From Apostichopus japonicus (Eukaryota > Echinodermata > Holothuroidea > Aspidochirotida > Stichopodidae), in assembly GCF_037975245.1 (NCBI RefSeq), contig NC_092566.1, positions 7,420,001-7,484,000 on the forward strand: a stretch of DNA of 64,000 nt, in the 5' to 3' direction. Position 1 is the stretch's first letter. Every line of letters begins with the position of its first letter. The notes under the pieces are model-generated. The model did no database searches, was not told the DNA's origin, and was given only the letters and a program-made list of their open reading frames with translations. Below, piece by piece: positions 14,601 to 29,600 of this stretch. The position numbers and the translations under genes were made by a program.

Positions 14601-17600
14601 TCCAATATAAAACCTGAAAATAATAAAATATCCCCAAATTATTCTTGCTAGAACCTTCTGACAGTACTTATTATATTTGCATTAAAACAATGAGATTGTA
14701 CTTTAACTCATTTAAAGACATCCCAGTTAATTTCCAAATGCATTCCATTCTTTTTAATGTAGAACAATGCCATTAATAGGATCCAGTACAGCACTATTAT
14801 TTGCAAGATACTGACTGCTTCAGTTCCTTCAACATTTCTGTCAAAATACGTTAATATGTACATCTTCATTTTGTTAACACATTGCGAAAGCTATATTATG
14901 TAGAATTTTGAAGAAATTTATTCAACAATGAGTCAAATTTGTCAGCTGAGAGTCTTATTAAAGTGTGTCATAGTTGGACCCATTATGCAACTAAAAGTAA
15001 AAGTGTCTAAGCGATGAATGCTGAGAGTTAAGCTCCAATTCGTTATCTGGGAAGGTGTCATGTTTAAGGTTAGTTACTACTTTACTTCATTTAAAAATCG
15101 GTAGGTTTGATAAAATCACCGACCGACTGGAAAACAGATTGAAGATACCCCCAAAAACAGCGACTATTCACAGTTATGGAAATTTTGTTATCATTTTGTA
15201 ACAGATACTTGTCATTTTTACAAACGTTTCCTCTCAAATTTCTGAATATTTAACCAATGTTTTTGTCAGAGAAAGCAATCTAGGGTCTTGTTATTCTGTT
15301 CACGTCTGCCGATGAGTGATGCTGCGAGTGTATCGGAGGGTACCCTCCGGGTTGCAAAGAGGCGGTAGAAAAAACACGGACGATGAGCAAAGGGGCGAAC
15401 AATCAAGGATTGGGCCCTTCTCAAGTATTGAATATGACACCACTGTTTGTTTCTTTTACATGACATGTGACAAACACAGGCTTGCATCAGCATCAGGTTT
15501 ACTAAACCCATGTGATTACAATCGCTACATACAACCTTATGTGCCATGCATGCAACCTCGCTTGGGCACAAATAATACCGTCAGTTTAATACCGACAATT
15601 TTTACTATTTTTATACATAAAAAATATACATATATAAATGTATTTTTGCCATACATGTGCCAGATTAACACCAAATTATTATTATTATTCATTTTTATTT
15701 ATTTATTTAAATTTTTTACTAGTACATTTTCTGACTTACTTCTTGTCATTTTTAAACTTTTTTTTATGGAAGAGTGATCATGGAGTTACAAGCTGCAGTG
15801 CTGTGACAAATTGTCCACCATTACACTACTGCTAATTTGGCCCTCCCCCCTCCTCCTTCTACTTTCCTATGAAACAATGTATGCAGAATTTTCATTTTTC
15901 CATCAAAAAAACTTCGTCATACCCTTGTCAATGGATAGCAGCTACCCTGTTGTGCCTCTACTTTCATAACCCACCCCTCCCCATACCCAATCCATCCTCC
16001 CACCCATCCACATGGGAAAAGTTTCAACCACATGATTGGTAACACCTCCCTTGAAAATAGGCCCTTCTCAACTTCCTTAAAACACATCCTGACCTATTGA
16101 CAAAATTGAACAAGAGGAATTTGGTAAGTTGTTCCAGGTAAAGATGTTTTGTCACGTTCTGTAAATGGGAGGATTACCTGTACCACCGAGGATTCTCTGA
16201 AGTCAGGCATAAATAATAACCCAATTAAAATGGAAAAAAGGGATTTCCTACCAACTGCCAAAATGAGAGTGAATGACATTATTTTCATTTCATGAACTAC
16301 CGAGCTAGACTTTTCTCTCAAGGGTGTAATGATATTTTTGTAGAAGGCAATTGTAGCTTTTGAACACAAAATCATAAAGCAGAGCAAATGTTTCAAGAGA
16401 AAAAAAACTTGTTGGAAACCTTCCTGGCAACCTAGATGTTCCTTGCTATTTTGGATGAAATAAGTCAGTCATCATATGTTTCCCAATACCAATTCTAACA
16501 TAACAAGCCATTCTCAGTTAACCTATTTTTAGGTTTTTTTCTTCAGAGTAAACTGTTAGGACATGAAAGTCTAACTCTTCATTTCGCATTTTGTTGGGGA
16601 TTTCGCCATTTCTCAAATTGCTGGACATTTCACCTCGATTCAGGTCAGATCTGACAGCAAATAAATGTCAACAAGTATTAAACAAACTGGTTTGCACAAT
16701 CAGCAACCACAGGATATTTTGTTGTCCAAAACTGACCGCAAAAGATTCCACCCTCCTGAGCCCTACGGCCGACCACTCACCCTAGCAGAATAGTCTACGG
16801 TAGCGCCCTTCTGTAGAAGCAAGGTTGCCACGGTGACATGTCCATAATGAGCCGCAATGTGAAGAGGAGTAAATCCACTCTGAAGGAACAAACGAGATCA
16901 GACATAAATGAGAAGATAAATGATATGATTTGGAATTTTTGAGGCTATAAAAGTCTATAGATTTCTCATTGAGGTCCTGACCTCATGGTCGGTCTGTGGA
17001 TTAGACTACAAAGTCCAGTCACTTTAACTCATGAACCTGTTGTTTAAATGGTCCTTTTCATCAAAAAAAAATATCAGGGTTAGATAAATACAACCTGGAC
17101 TTTTCAGCTATGTTTTTTTTAATCGTCTAAATTATACCACAAACATAATTTTGTGCCTAAAGTCTTCCTTTAATGTTAACTATGACCCTGCTTTCTACTG
17201 TTCGATAAAGGATAAAACCTGTTACGCACCACAACCGTGTTGGAAAATGATAGATACACAGTTGAAGAATTAATAAATGAAACTTCAAAATCATCTGGAA
17301 AGTGCATGAAGAAAAACACTCTCAACCATAAACAACGGTTCATTTTTAATAAACGGTTCAAAAATGTACAGATCTGGTATAGAGCATTCTGCTACTGTAC
17401 TAAGCCATAACGTATCTCTCTCGAATGAGTTTTCATTTTTCGATCTCACGCAAGACTCATCATAAAAGATATAATGAACGACAGTATACAGCAAAATTCA
17501 TTGAGCTCTAGCAGAGTTCACCCGTGAGACATCCCATAACTGCTGCAGGGTGGTGCCAGCTAGTTACTATATCCGACCATGTGTGTCTGGTGTTCACAGT

Positions 17601-20600
17601 TCACTGATTTTAGATTGAAGGAATTGCCTTCTCTGTTGAATTAAACTTAGTACCTCAGGGGGTAAACAATATCTAGCAACCTGCCTGCAATGTTATAATA
17701 AACAGCACAGTATTATTTTATATGGAGTAACTTTAATAGACATTCACTTGCACACAGATCATACATGCAATGATGGTAGGATTTCATTATTTCCTTTTTG
17801 ATAATTAAGTAGACACTTCTGTTGGGATGCCCCCAAAATGAAGATAACTACAGGGGAAAAATTGGGATTATTTAACACCTGACTTTTATGACCATTCTGC
17901 TCATGACATAATACTTACATCTTTGGAAATCCAAAATCAGGAATATATACATATTATATACAAGCAAAATATAATCACTCCTATGTTTCTACTTTCGCTC
18001 TTCTCCTAGAAATCATCATATTCTGCTCACGATCTAACGACGATACATATTTTTTTCGGAAATTTCTTTTTCCGAGCTACTGTAGGGGATTCCAACCTCC
18101 CAATAATTAATAATTAGTTCCAGGCTCTGCCTTCTTACCTGTCATGGCCACCAAGATAGCTTGATTGTCAAGTGACCATATGATTTTCTAGGACATGGAA
18201 ATTTCTTCAATATTTTCAAAAACAATTTCATGTTTGAATTTACCATGCAGCTACCCTCTCTGAAAGTTTCCATGACAACTTTTTTCTTTTATAACCATCT
18301 TCAAAATCAATTCATGTCAGTAGTCATTTTTTTATTGATTTACCAATATTGCATTTTATCAATTTACCAATATTTTACCAAAGTAACCGTACTTTTATAT
18401 TGGTTATAATCAATCGATTCAACAGAGAGTGATCGTGGGTTTCTATCAGATCTTATAAATAACTGAATGTAGAGTCGATTATCACGCATACTCAGCTGTG
18501 TCCTACAGGTATCAAAGTCCTCCCTTTTTAGAGGGTGTGAAGACACGCAAAAAGAAACGTCTAATGCCGGAAATCTGACCTAGTTTCGAATGAGGTGAAA
18601 CAGAAGTGTTAGACACCACCATTGATCCCAGAAAATACACACACAGCTTGCTACCGTCGGTAATTAGACACTATAGTGTACATTCAGTACATAAAGCTGC
18701 GGTCAATACCCACAGCACAGTGATCAACGATACAGCGATGGACATCTCAGGTCCAGCTGAAGATAACAAGGTATCATGTTTCATTACTGTCTGCATTTTG
18801 CAGCGACACAAACAAAACGTCACTTGCAAGCAACAGAAAGTTAACTTTTTCAGAAGGCCGCACACGGTTTGGGGCGAGTCTTCAATGCCTTTAATACTCT
18901 CTCTCCTCACCTTCGATGTCACATCTGGGTTGTGTCCGCTCTGTAGGAGGAGAGCGGCAGCTTTGGTGTCGTCCTTTCGAGCAGCGATGTGGAGGGCGGG
19001 CAGTCTGGTCTTCCCGGCCCGGTCGTTTTCCAGGAGCACTGCGACGACTTTGTCGTGTCCTTGTTGCAAGGCGACAGCCAAGGGAGTGAAGCCGTCCTGT
19101 CGATTCAAAACAAATTTTTGGGGAAATTGATTCTTTGGAACTGAGACGACCGCTCAAGCAGAAGCAAGATATACTCACCTCTCAACTCAGTTTCTTTCAT
19201 TAACCTAAATAAACTCAACTGACCTGTACTCTGAAGAGAGGTCATTTCTCTTCAGTTGAGTGTTTACCGTTTTTCAACAGACTATACTAACCCCTCCCCC
19301 CTGCCCCAAAATTTTCAACCAGGCTGAGAGATGATCTAAATATAACATTCAGAAAGTCATTTGCTTTATGACAGCATACTTCATCCATTTCCCCTGCATC
19401 CCCAGACCCCCCCTATCCATCTTTTTCCCCCCTTTCAAAATATTATTTCCTATAAAAGATCCTTCCTCCTATAAAGAAAGATATTTACCTCTAAAGCATG
19501 TAACTTGATGTCAGACAATGTTTCACCTCTCAGAAAGAATACAAAGGTATCTCTAAACAGATAACGATATCATCACTGTTCCAGACACGTCGGTTTATTT
19601 TAGATTAGTTTTATCTCTGTACAAATATTTACTACCTTTAGATTTCAATTCCAAGGAAACAAAACAAACCTTCTCCATATCCAGTCTCTCTCTTTCTCTG
19701 TGGCGGTAAACGTGAAAGATTACCAGTGCTTCACAGAGGCAATGAATAAAGAGCAAACAAAGCAAGTGTGCAAGCTACTATTGTTGCCCATCTCGAGTCT
19801 CTTACCAAACAAAATAACCTCTTGTCCAAAACATGCAGCCCAGCTAAAATCTCAGTCTCTGATCTATGCACTGACTTTCTCAGTATCTACGATAGTAAAA
19901 CATTGCCTTCACCACATTTCTCGTGCTTAAACGGCAAATCCTTTTCATATTCTATATGGATCTAGATTCTATTCTATACACACTACTGTCTACTATTAAA
20001 ACTGACAAGAAGAAAGTGAAAACTGATTCTGGAAGATTTCACACAAAGTTATTCGTTAGATTTAAACTAAAGGAGTTGGGTAAAAGTTTTTAGATCTTGT
20101 GAGATACATCATACCACAGGATTCTACACACAAACAGGTTCAAGATACAATTGCAATTGGAGAAAAAGAAGTTCCACTTGTTTACAATTTGAGATTATTA
20201 ATTTTATTTTTCAGCTCAAATCACAACAAAATCAGCCAAAAATTCGTTGGCGACACATGACCATCGCTGAGGATGACCAGTGACAACCAACACAGACAAA
20301 TCCTTTTTAATACGTTTCAAAGCTTGGATAAAAAAAAAACCTTTGTGCAGAGGCATAACCTTCTTATAGAACATGTTTAGGGAATCAATTGTAAGCCTCC
20401 CCCCCTCACCCCCTCTCTCGCTGTTTTCTCTGTTCCTCTCATAATCTGAGGAATAAGCCAAGTCTCAAAATTCTGTTCAGTAAACCATTTCATGTAATAT
20501 CTATTTATATCCGATTGAAACATGTTTCTTGAATCAAGAGGCACTTTTTCATGTATCTATACATTTTTATGAAAAATTATTTGACTAGAAGGAATATTTT

Positions 20601-23600
20601 ATTATTATTTGGCAGTGAGTTGCATACTAAGCCACTTATCAATATTATTCCATAGGCCTGATATAGAGAGATACACTGTCACAAAATGAAAAAAACATAA
20701 AAATAGACACAAATTTATACAAGTGCAAACACCATTCAAGATTACCGACAGAAACGTAGAAACGCAGGATAACCACACCAACTATAATTAGCAGCTTATC
20801 ATGGCAGCACAAGGGAATGCAAAGGAATAAATACAACAAAAATACACATGCAAATTCACAGCAAAAAGTGAAGGTCAAAGGTGAGAGGTTGACTTTCCTG
20901 ACCAAGCTCCACAAAGTCAATATCACCATCTGGATCCTAGAAGGTTAGTAGGTATGAAGGCACATGGGAGGAAGAATGTGAGAGGGGGTTAAGAAAACAA
21001 ACATGGAGGGTAAAAGGTTAAACCAGAAGCTCCATTAAAACAATTAAAACTAAAACAATTACATGAAAGTATGCAAGATCTTTGCAAAAGAAAGATTGAC
21101 ATTAAGGGAGGGAGGGGGGGGGGGAAGGAGTTAAAGAGAGGGTACCCAACTTCAATATTCTGCTTTAGATGGGGTTATAAGTGGTCATTCAAATGGCTGA
21201 AAGGAGAGTGGGGGAGGGGTGGGGAGAGCAATGAAGCATATAGTTAGGCACCAATGGTGTCTTACTACTTTAATCAAGTCGTCTGCATTTCATGGTATGC
21301 TCATGGTTGCATATAATAAACCAACACATAAGAAAGTTGAAAACAATTTCTTGTTTGTTTTTCCCTTCTTTTTTTTTTTTGGAGCAAGTCATAAACAAAT
21401 ATGCTCCATCTATGAAGACAATATTAAGGTTTTTGGTATCGTTTTCAAGAAACAAATTTTTGCAGACAAAAGTCTCATGAACCTTAAATACTATAATACT
21501 CCCGAAATTTTCAATTCATTTCTGAAACTTTTCAACCAAATGAACAAAAGAATATATAACTAACACCTTTATGTTGTCCCACATTCCAAGGGTGGAGGGG
21601 GGGGGGGTGAGGGGAGGGATAAGGGAGGGAAGGTGTTTAGGCATGAGGAGGAGGAGAAAGTGAGAGAATGGGTGTGCAAGATGCTGCCGTTCTTCTGCAC
21701 CGATGAACAAGATGAGGATGAAGGTATATCGAGTACGGAGGGATGAAAGGAAGCTAAACAATATCAAGGCTCTTTCTCGTTTAACGTTAGCATCTCACCT
21801 CAGCTTTTTGGGGATATTGGGGTCGTGAGTGTTGGAGGAGCGTTTCCACGACGATGTCGTGGCCCTGTTGGGTCGCAACGTCGATCGGCAAAAATCCATC
21901 CTGTGGTCGGTGGTGGCGTTAATAAATAATGTGACAATGAAAAGAATTGTATTGGATGGGCTAAATTGCGATAGAGGCATTCAGAAGGCGGGAGTTGCTC
22001 AGAAGTGACGGAAGATGAGGGTCTCGCCGGAATGTATATTTTAATTACATCCGAGCATGGAAAAGAAAGATCTCCTAATCCATATGACCTCTTTCAAAAA
22101 CTTTTGAAAGCCAATTCATTGTCTACCTGACATCTCCCCTGCTCATCCATCCCTGTCCCTTTCACAACGATTAATCACCGATTCATTTTCACCATAGATT
22201 AGATGCTGACAACAAATAATGATACATCTTCTTTTGTTTACATCTTTTCTTTCCTCTCTTTCTCTTATCTCACATTTGTGAAATTTCTTTATAATCTTCC
22301 CAACAAACCACAGAATTTTCTGGAACGCTAACATTGAAATGGTTTGCCCTCGGATCAATTGCCCCTCAGCTCAAAGCCAAACTTTTTGTGAGAAGTCCCA
22401 AAACTACTTTCCCTCGACAGAAATGCTATACATATGGAGCTTTTTATCCGAGCTGAGCGCGTCCTCCTAGAATGTTATTAAATGGTGATATGGAAGTTAA
22501 GCATATTATAAATCAGCTATTGCATGCGATTGTTAATTTTAAGCCATGACGCAATCTTCAATGTCAGTCGAAAGCCAAATGTTAGATTATCTCTACGGAA
22601 ATTAATTATGTTAATAGTTGTCAGACAAATGTTGCAGACAGACAATATAAAAAAAAATATAAAACTTACAAATCAATGATTTTCCACTCTAGTCGTATCC
22701 CTACTCAACTCTAATTCCCACTGCTCCCAACACACCACTCCCCTCTCTCCACACCCCAGGCAACACTCCTCACCTAAGCCAAACAGTGGTGAAAATTTGT
22801 TTTGAAATTATGATTAATGTACCTGGCAACGGAAAAGTCAGTGAGTCATCATGGCAAATGAGGTGGAAAAAACTGGAAAAGGTTTTGCTTCCCTTTTGTA
22901 AGGTACAGAGCAATCATCTTCGACAGAATTATTTAACGTTATAAAGAAAGAGTAGCGTGGTGCTGCAAGCCTCCAGTTTCAAAGTACATTAACAGCTGCT
23001 GTGAGCAAACATTTCAAGTTTATCACATATCAGAGAGACGAAATAAACCACAAGATTACAAAAAGGCTACGAAAAGCTTTCGAGAGGCGGAATCTACCAC
23101 GAGGATATCACGAAACCGGTTTCATATGGTGATCAAATCTCCTCTAGTATAAGAGAAAGCGATTTTAACTGGCAAAAGTATAAAGCGACTGTCCAAAACT
23201 CATAACTAGAGTCATGAGTCAGATAATATCGACATGCAGGTTTCACTCAGCAATGAGGAGTATTTGTCTCGTCTCTCCTGTATTAAGAGTCACGATGAAT
23301 GGGATTGTCTTTGTTTTGGCCAATGGAATACTCCTTTAAGCTACAAACATTAATATCTACTGCTTTCCCATAATTAGTTAATATTTCTGGATCTACCAAT
23401 TTGATTGAATGTCTAATTCCTTTTACTTTTAATATTGCCATTGTCTGATTCCATATTTATGAATAATCATTTACCCACGAGACAGAGAGAGCGAGGGCCG
23501 TCTCAAATTTTATTGTGTACATAAACCGTCCTCTAAGCGCCAACAGACTAAATATTGAATTTGCTTGGCTGTTTATTGTATCTGCTTCTGTTAATATGTA

Positions 23601-26600
23601 TACGCATTCCAATTAAAGATTAATTAGTTAAATGCCACAAAACTCCAGAGTTTTTGATTGTCGATGTGCAGTGGGATTTGGGTTTCAACTTATCGTAGAA
23701 TGAACCGCACGCACAGATATCGGGATCATGTGAAAACAGATGTAACCATGGTAACAGGCAAGCAAGATAAGAATTCAGACAGCCGAGTTATCTATGTATG
23801 GAATATTTCTGCATTTTTTAATTAGCTATGATATTCAGTTTATTACGATAATGCAATCCATATTGCTAAAACCAACACCTTTCATCATAATTAGGCCTGG
23901 GTTAAAGAAAGCGTTCACGCTGATGAGGCCAAAAAAAAAAAACCAAAAGCACTGTTAACACTCTGTGTATGTCAGGACAATTAACATAGCTAGTGTATGA
24001 CCTATAAGTACACCCTTACTACATGGTAATACTCTATAGCGATTTATCCATACCACATTTTACCCACCCCTTCCCACTTATCCCTCCCACTCATCTCTCT
24101 TGATCATACCATCTCCCACACAGCTCTCATACCATGCTACTCCCAAGCCCCACTGTGGGCTCACTAAAGTACTGTTAACTTTGTGGGCATCATAAGTGTT
24201 CACCCCTTCCCACTTTCCCCTCCCACTCATCTCTCTTGATCATACTACCATCTCCCACACAGCTCTCATACCATGCTACTCCCAAGCCCCACTGTGGGCT
24301 CACTAAAGTACTGTTAACTATGTGGGCATCATAAGTATTCACTAGAAGAAGCTACCACCTGCCCTTGCCTCTCATCAGTGGCATGACCAATTAACTCCGA
24401 TGGATAGTTATATAGCAAAATCAAATTAGGAACTGACCTAAGCCATCCTTACATTTCCCTCCACATTTCACCCACCTTTCTCACTCTCTCTCCCCCTCCC
24501 CCGTACCCCACATCTTGTGGTATCGACTTTGATTACATCATTACCCCACACAGATCATACCACATGCTATGTGCCCAGTCAGTGGGATCCACTACAGCTA
24601 TTACTATATGTCACAAGCTGTTTACTGGAAGATGTTACCTAACAAGTTCCAACAGGGCTCTCCAACGTCAGCTGGGGCTGTAGCAGCTCCGAGATATAAC
24701 GACATCAAATTAATGTCGGCATATGAAGAACTGACCAATACCCCTCCTAACAGATATGTGAATAATGCTCACAGATCAATACTCAGAGCTCTAGCCATTC
24801 ATAATTAACTAATTGGTAATTGGGGAAGCATGTGGCTTTCACGCTTCTAGGCCTGTTAATATTAGACGTCTATTGCATGCACTGATAATTAACGGTCTGA
24901 CCAACAGCTATATAACTTTGATCATAATTTAATGCACGCAAAGCGCATCACTGACTGATCGTACGGTCATTACAAAATATAAATTTTATGTCTGACAGTC
25001 TAATTTCTGTTCTTTTTTTTTCATTTTCTTTTTTTGCAGAAAAACTAAAATTAGGCTCTGAACATATCACCCTGAAATAACAACCCGGGAACTCAGAAAT
25101 CCAACTATTACCAGTAAAGAGAAGAGTAACAACTTCTGATAGGATAAGCATCGCCTCCTTTGAGAAATTTGAGACAACCATGAAAAAAAGGTTGCAACCT
25201 CTGGGAAACTTTTCTGTTTCCCTGTGCAGGAAGCCAAAGTGTTCGTTGACTAAAGATATGTCTTAAAGTGAAATGTAGACAACAGTGAATTATAAATGAT
25301 ACAATGTAAGGTTCCCATCACCTGCACTGCCTGCGAAAGATGTGAAAATGAATAAACGTGGTACCCGCTTCATAAAATATAGCCTACCTCTGTTGCCAAA
25401 TTCTGGTCAGCGCTGTGCGAGAGCAAATATTTCACCACTCCTGTGTGGTTTTCCTGTGCTGCCATGTAAAGAGGCGTGAAGCCATTCTAGACGAGAGACA
25501 AACGAAAGATGGGTCAAAAATATCATTTAACCTTAACAGGTCACAGCAGATTACAATGTTTTTCTTTCCCCACACCACTCCCCCCCCCCCATCTATCCAT
25601 GACCCTTACCATAAAATAATATTCTTGCCATCTCTGTCATGAAAAAGTATCACATACTTGGCCTAAACTTAAGTTCATACAAATTCTCAGGAATTGCTTT
25701 CCTTGTATTGTGAGTAAATTTATTTTAGCCACTCTCCTACACCCTGCAACCCCCACTTCTCGCACACCCCCCCCCCAACTTTCCCTCTCACCAATATCAC
25801 CCCCTCTGCTTGGATGGCAAATGCTACAAATTATTTAAATTTGTAGACTGTGAAATGTTTAATACTGCTAGCCTATAGTGCCATTTCATACAAAAATTCC
25901 ACAAGTTTTCCTAACATTTTGGCATCGTTAGAGATGTATCGTAACATTCCCCACCCCCCCCCCCCGCCGACTTGGAATGAGTTGCTGGCATATTTCATAT
26001 CTCTCTGTTTGTTTATCTCCCCCTGGACTGCAAGAACCTCGTAATTAATGTTTCTTGGAAATTAATTAAAGCTTCTTTTCCCTTTCATTCTACCTGAGAC
26101 TGTACGTTGACATCTGCTCCGTGTTCAATCAGAACTTTCACAATCTCTTCCTGTCCCGCTAAGGCTCCGATATGCAGGGCTGTGTTACCTTTCTGTAAGA
26201 TTACAGGGCAGAAGAAGAGAAAAAAAATAAATAAATGAACTTACAAAACAAAGTGGCCATCGATATTACAAGCTAGAAATCTCTTTTTGCAATCCAGTGA
26301 TATCAATCCAATGATATCAAAAGTTGAAATTTGAAGCTATTTCTTTGCTGATAGATGACTCGAATTTATGAACGATCATTACCGGAAAAGAAATGGAAAA
26401 GAATAGAGGAAATCTAGGAGTCTTTATTTGTACCGAGAGGAAATAATGAAGAACGGTGTGTTGAAACCCAAGTAAGCTGGAGCTAACAAATAATCAATAT
26501 CATATGCAGGGATGATTTTACCTAGCATATTTTTATTCCGGAAAAATATGCAAAGTGTGTAAAATTGAAAGAATGGAAAAAGCCTTTTTTCTACTTGTAG

Positions 26601-29600
26601 ATTCAAGATTCCCAAGATAAAGCGCACATGTGTTACACAAATATTGGTGTTCGAACAGAAGGGTCCTATGACGTCTGAGGGTCCCAAGGGGAGGGGAAAA
26701 CATGGGAGCATGGCTGCATATATCCCATACTCAGATTTATGCGTTTGTTGTAATTACTCAAAATTAGATGGATGAGTACGACACAAGAACCAATATTAAC
26801 CTAGATTTTCCTGATTAAATATTTTTGTGCATGTGCCTCTAGGTAGTTTGATATATGGAAACCTGATTAGGTGAATACATGATGTGCTATAGAAAGTGCA
26901 AACTGCAGAAATAGAATGTGCAAAAATGTTATGGATTCCATGTATTGAATTTGCTTACACAGCTGGCTCTCTGAATTTAATTCTTTTTTACTTTCCATGA
27001 TTAATGTCCGCAAAATTGATGAATCCTGTTTCACACAAGGATGGCAAAACTTGCTGTTGTTCAAGTTTCCATTGTTCAAGGATGTTTAATACAAAAGAAC
27101 CTCTGGGCAATGAAACATTGCGATTCGAAAAGGAATCACTAGGTACTCACTGATAAACAGTCATTTTAGGGAAAAGTAAAAAGCTGCAAGGGTATCTCAA
27201 GTGGTTTTGATTAGTTGTTAGCTTCAATTGGGAGGTAGTCAACAAAGTTTTGTTGATCAAAACGAATTGACCAAATGCAGAAGGCTCATTGAAAGGATTT
27301 AATGTTATGCAAACTATGATCATACCTTGGTGGCAGCATTTACGTTAGCTCCACGCTTCAGCAATTCTGTGACGATGTTAAGATGGCCTTCCTTGGAGCT
27401 AAGGTGAAGCGCATTCAGTCCATTCTGTTTAGAATAAGAAAAATAAATAACAGAGATATATACTATGATGTATACAAAATTACTATATGTATGTGTATAA
27501 ACATACTTCTAGGGGTTGAACGTAAACATTTCTAAATGATAGATTATTATTTTTATTATGTGATTCTTTTTGGCAGATAGATCAAATGTGAATTTTATTT
27601 ATCCACTTAGATACATACACACTATTCATATGCACAATCCCTCTTCTTAATTCCCCCTTTCAACTTTACCACTTCCTCATCAAAGTTACATCCACTACCC
27701 ACAGCTAGTCCTATTACAAGAAACCTGAAAATAAGTAATTAAACATGAATATTCATGATGTTAGGAAATCTCAAACCTTCAATTCTATTTGCCACAGCTA
27801 CGATATTTGTACAACATGTCTACCTTGATCATTTATTCATTCAATACCCCATCAGTTATCAACATCCCTGTTTACATATATCCATACTAAATGTTCTTCT
27901 TGGTGAATTATAAAAGCCAAGGAAATACATTCTTTTATTCATGAAGATGAGTTTTCCTTCCGATATCCTTAAATTTGTGTCTGATTACTGTGATATTTGT
28001 GTGATCAATATCAAAATAAATATTCATGAAAACAGGAAATTTGATAACATATGGCATCATATTTCCTTATAAACTATTCAAATGATTCCTGATAAACAAG
28101 GTATTTTTCAGCTACTTGAAGTTTGATATATGTGCAGAGACTAAACCATGACCTCTCATAAATGCATAACTGAAAACAATCAATGAATATTTATCTTGAC
28201 CTTTGAACTGTTGAATAATATAATCGTTATCTTCTTAGTCACAAGATACAGGTCTGAACACTACCGCAGATGTTTGACAGTTTACAGGCTATGACATTTG
28301 TGAATGTAAAGACATTATAGACAACCATGGCACATACAGGCAATAAAACCATACCATACTACTTAATGGCAATTAAGCAGCATACAATCTTGGTCACAAA
28401 GTTGCCCAAACAAAAGTATTGCATGTAGAGTTGAAATAAATTAGCTTCTGTGTATGTACAGTATATGTAGAGTATATGTATTGTCAGTAAACACTGCAGG
28501 TACTACACACAAAGGGATAGACCAGCAACAATTTTATTCATATGCCTGAACCTGAATCTAAGTATTTCTATTTTTCCAGGAATGGAGAATTTATCCATGG
28601 AAACGGTGATCCGTACGTACACCATTACATGTTTCTGCAGCATCCATTATCATTAGCAAAGCATACCCCGTCCCCTTCTCCAGTACTTGTGACACCGATA
28701 ATGTCATCTCTTAAGTGCTTAATACGCATCATGTTTCAAGAATGAAATTAATTTTAACGGTCGTAACTAGAGTCCCCACAAAATTTTAAGATGCTGAAAT
28801 TGCTTTCGGGTTTGGCACAAAGTGCTTTGGTGGGGAAAATTGACAGAGTTCAATTAGGAAATCAAACTTTACATCTCAGTGAGATGAAAATGCAAAGTGG
28901 TAGCTGTTGAAATACTTGTCCAAGTCTGGATAGGAGTGCCCATTTACAGATCACTTTCCGGCATATTTGTGGCTGAGGACAATACTGCATGATGAGCGAG
29001 CTTTCACCCCATTTCATTATGAAGGTGACCAGAATTGGACCAAAATTAAGTTTGCACTCAGGGTATGTTTTAGAGTTATAGTCTTGCACACATAGCAGAT
29101 TTAAAGTTTGTCTCTTTATATTGTACTACAAATCTTTGCACTTGTATAGCAATTTCACCATTTTGCATCTAGCCTTTTCTGGATGGGATGTTGGATAAAT
29201 TGTTCCCTGATGCTAAAAAAGAGTTGCTGTAATTTTTTAAAAATGCCATCATGGACACTCCGACTCTCTACATTATTTCCACATTTGAAGGATATATATA
29301 AGAACATTAAATGACTTAAACTTAGAATTTTAGACAATCAGAACATTCAATGACAACTTTAAATGACTCGACGAGGGACGAGTGGCTTTGTGAGAGGACG
29401 TAAAACAATTGCTGATGATTAAACATGAGTGACCATTTTTTGGGGGTTAGTCTCTAGCATATTTGGCGGTCTTATTGATCCTTATCCACATACAAGAAGA
29501 CACTTACATTCGTTCCCTCTCAAACAAGCTTTTAGGAAGAATGCCGACTGACACGGGCTATTAATTATACAAATACCAGGTATTTATGAAGAAAGCATTT

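Noticed and set aside
15316-15777. 153-codon plus-strand frame
   Set aside because: No recognisable domain, ends in AT-rich Phe/Leu/Tyr sequence; likely chance.
18606-19130. 174-codon plus-strand frame
   Set aside because: Its better half is antisense to the repeat 5-6 exon; the rest has no recognisable feature.
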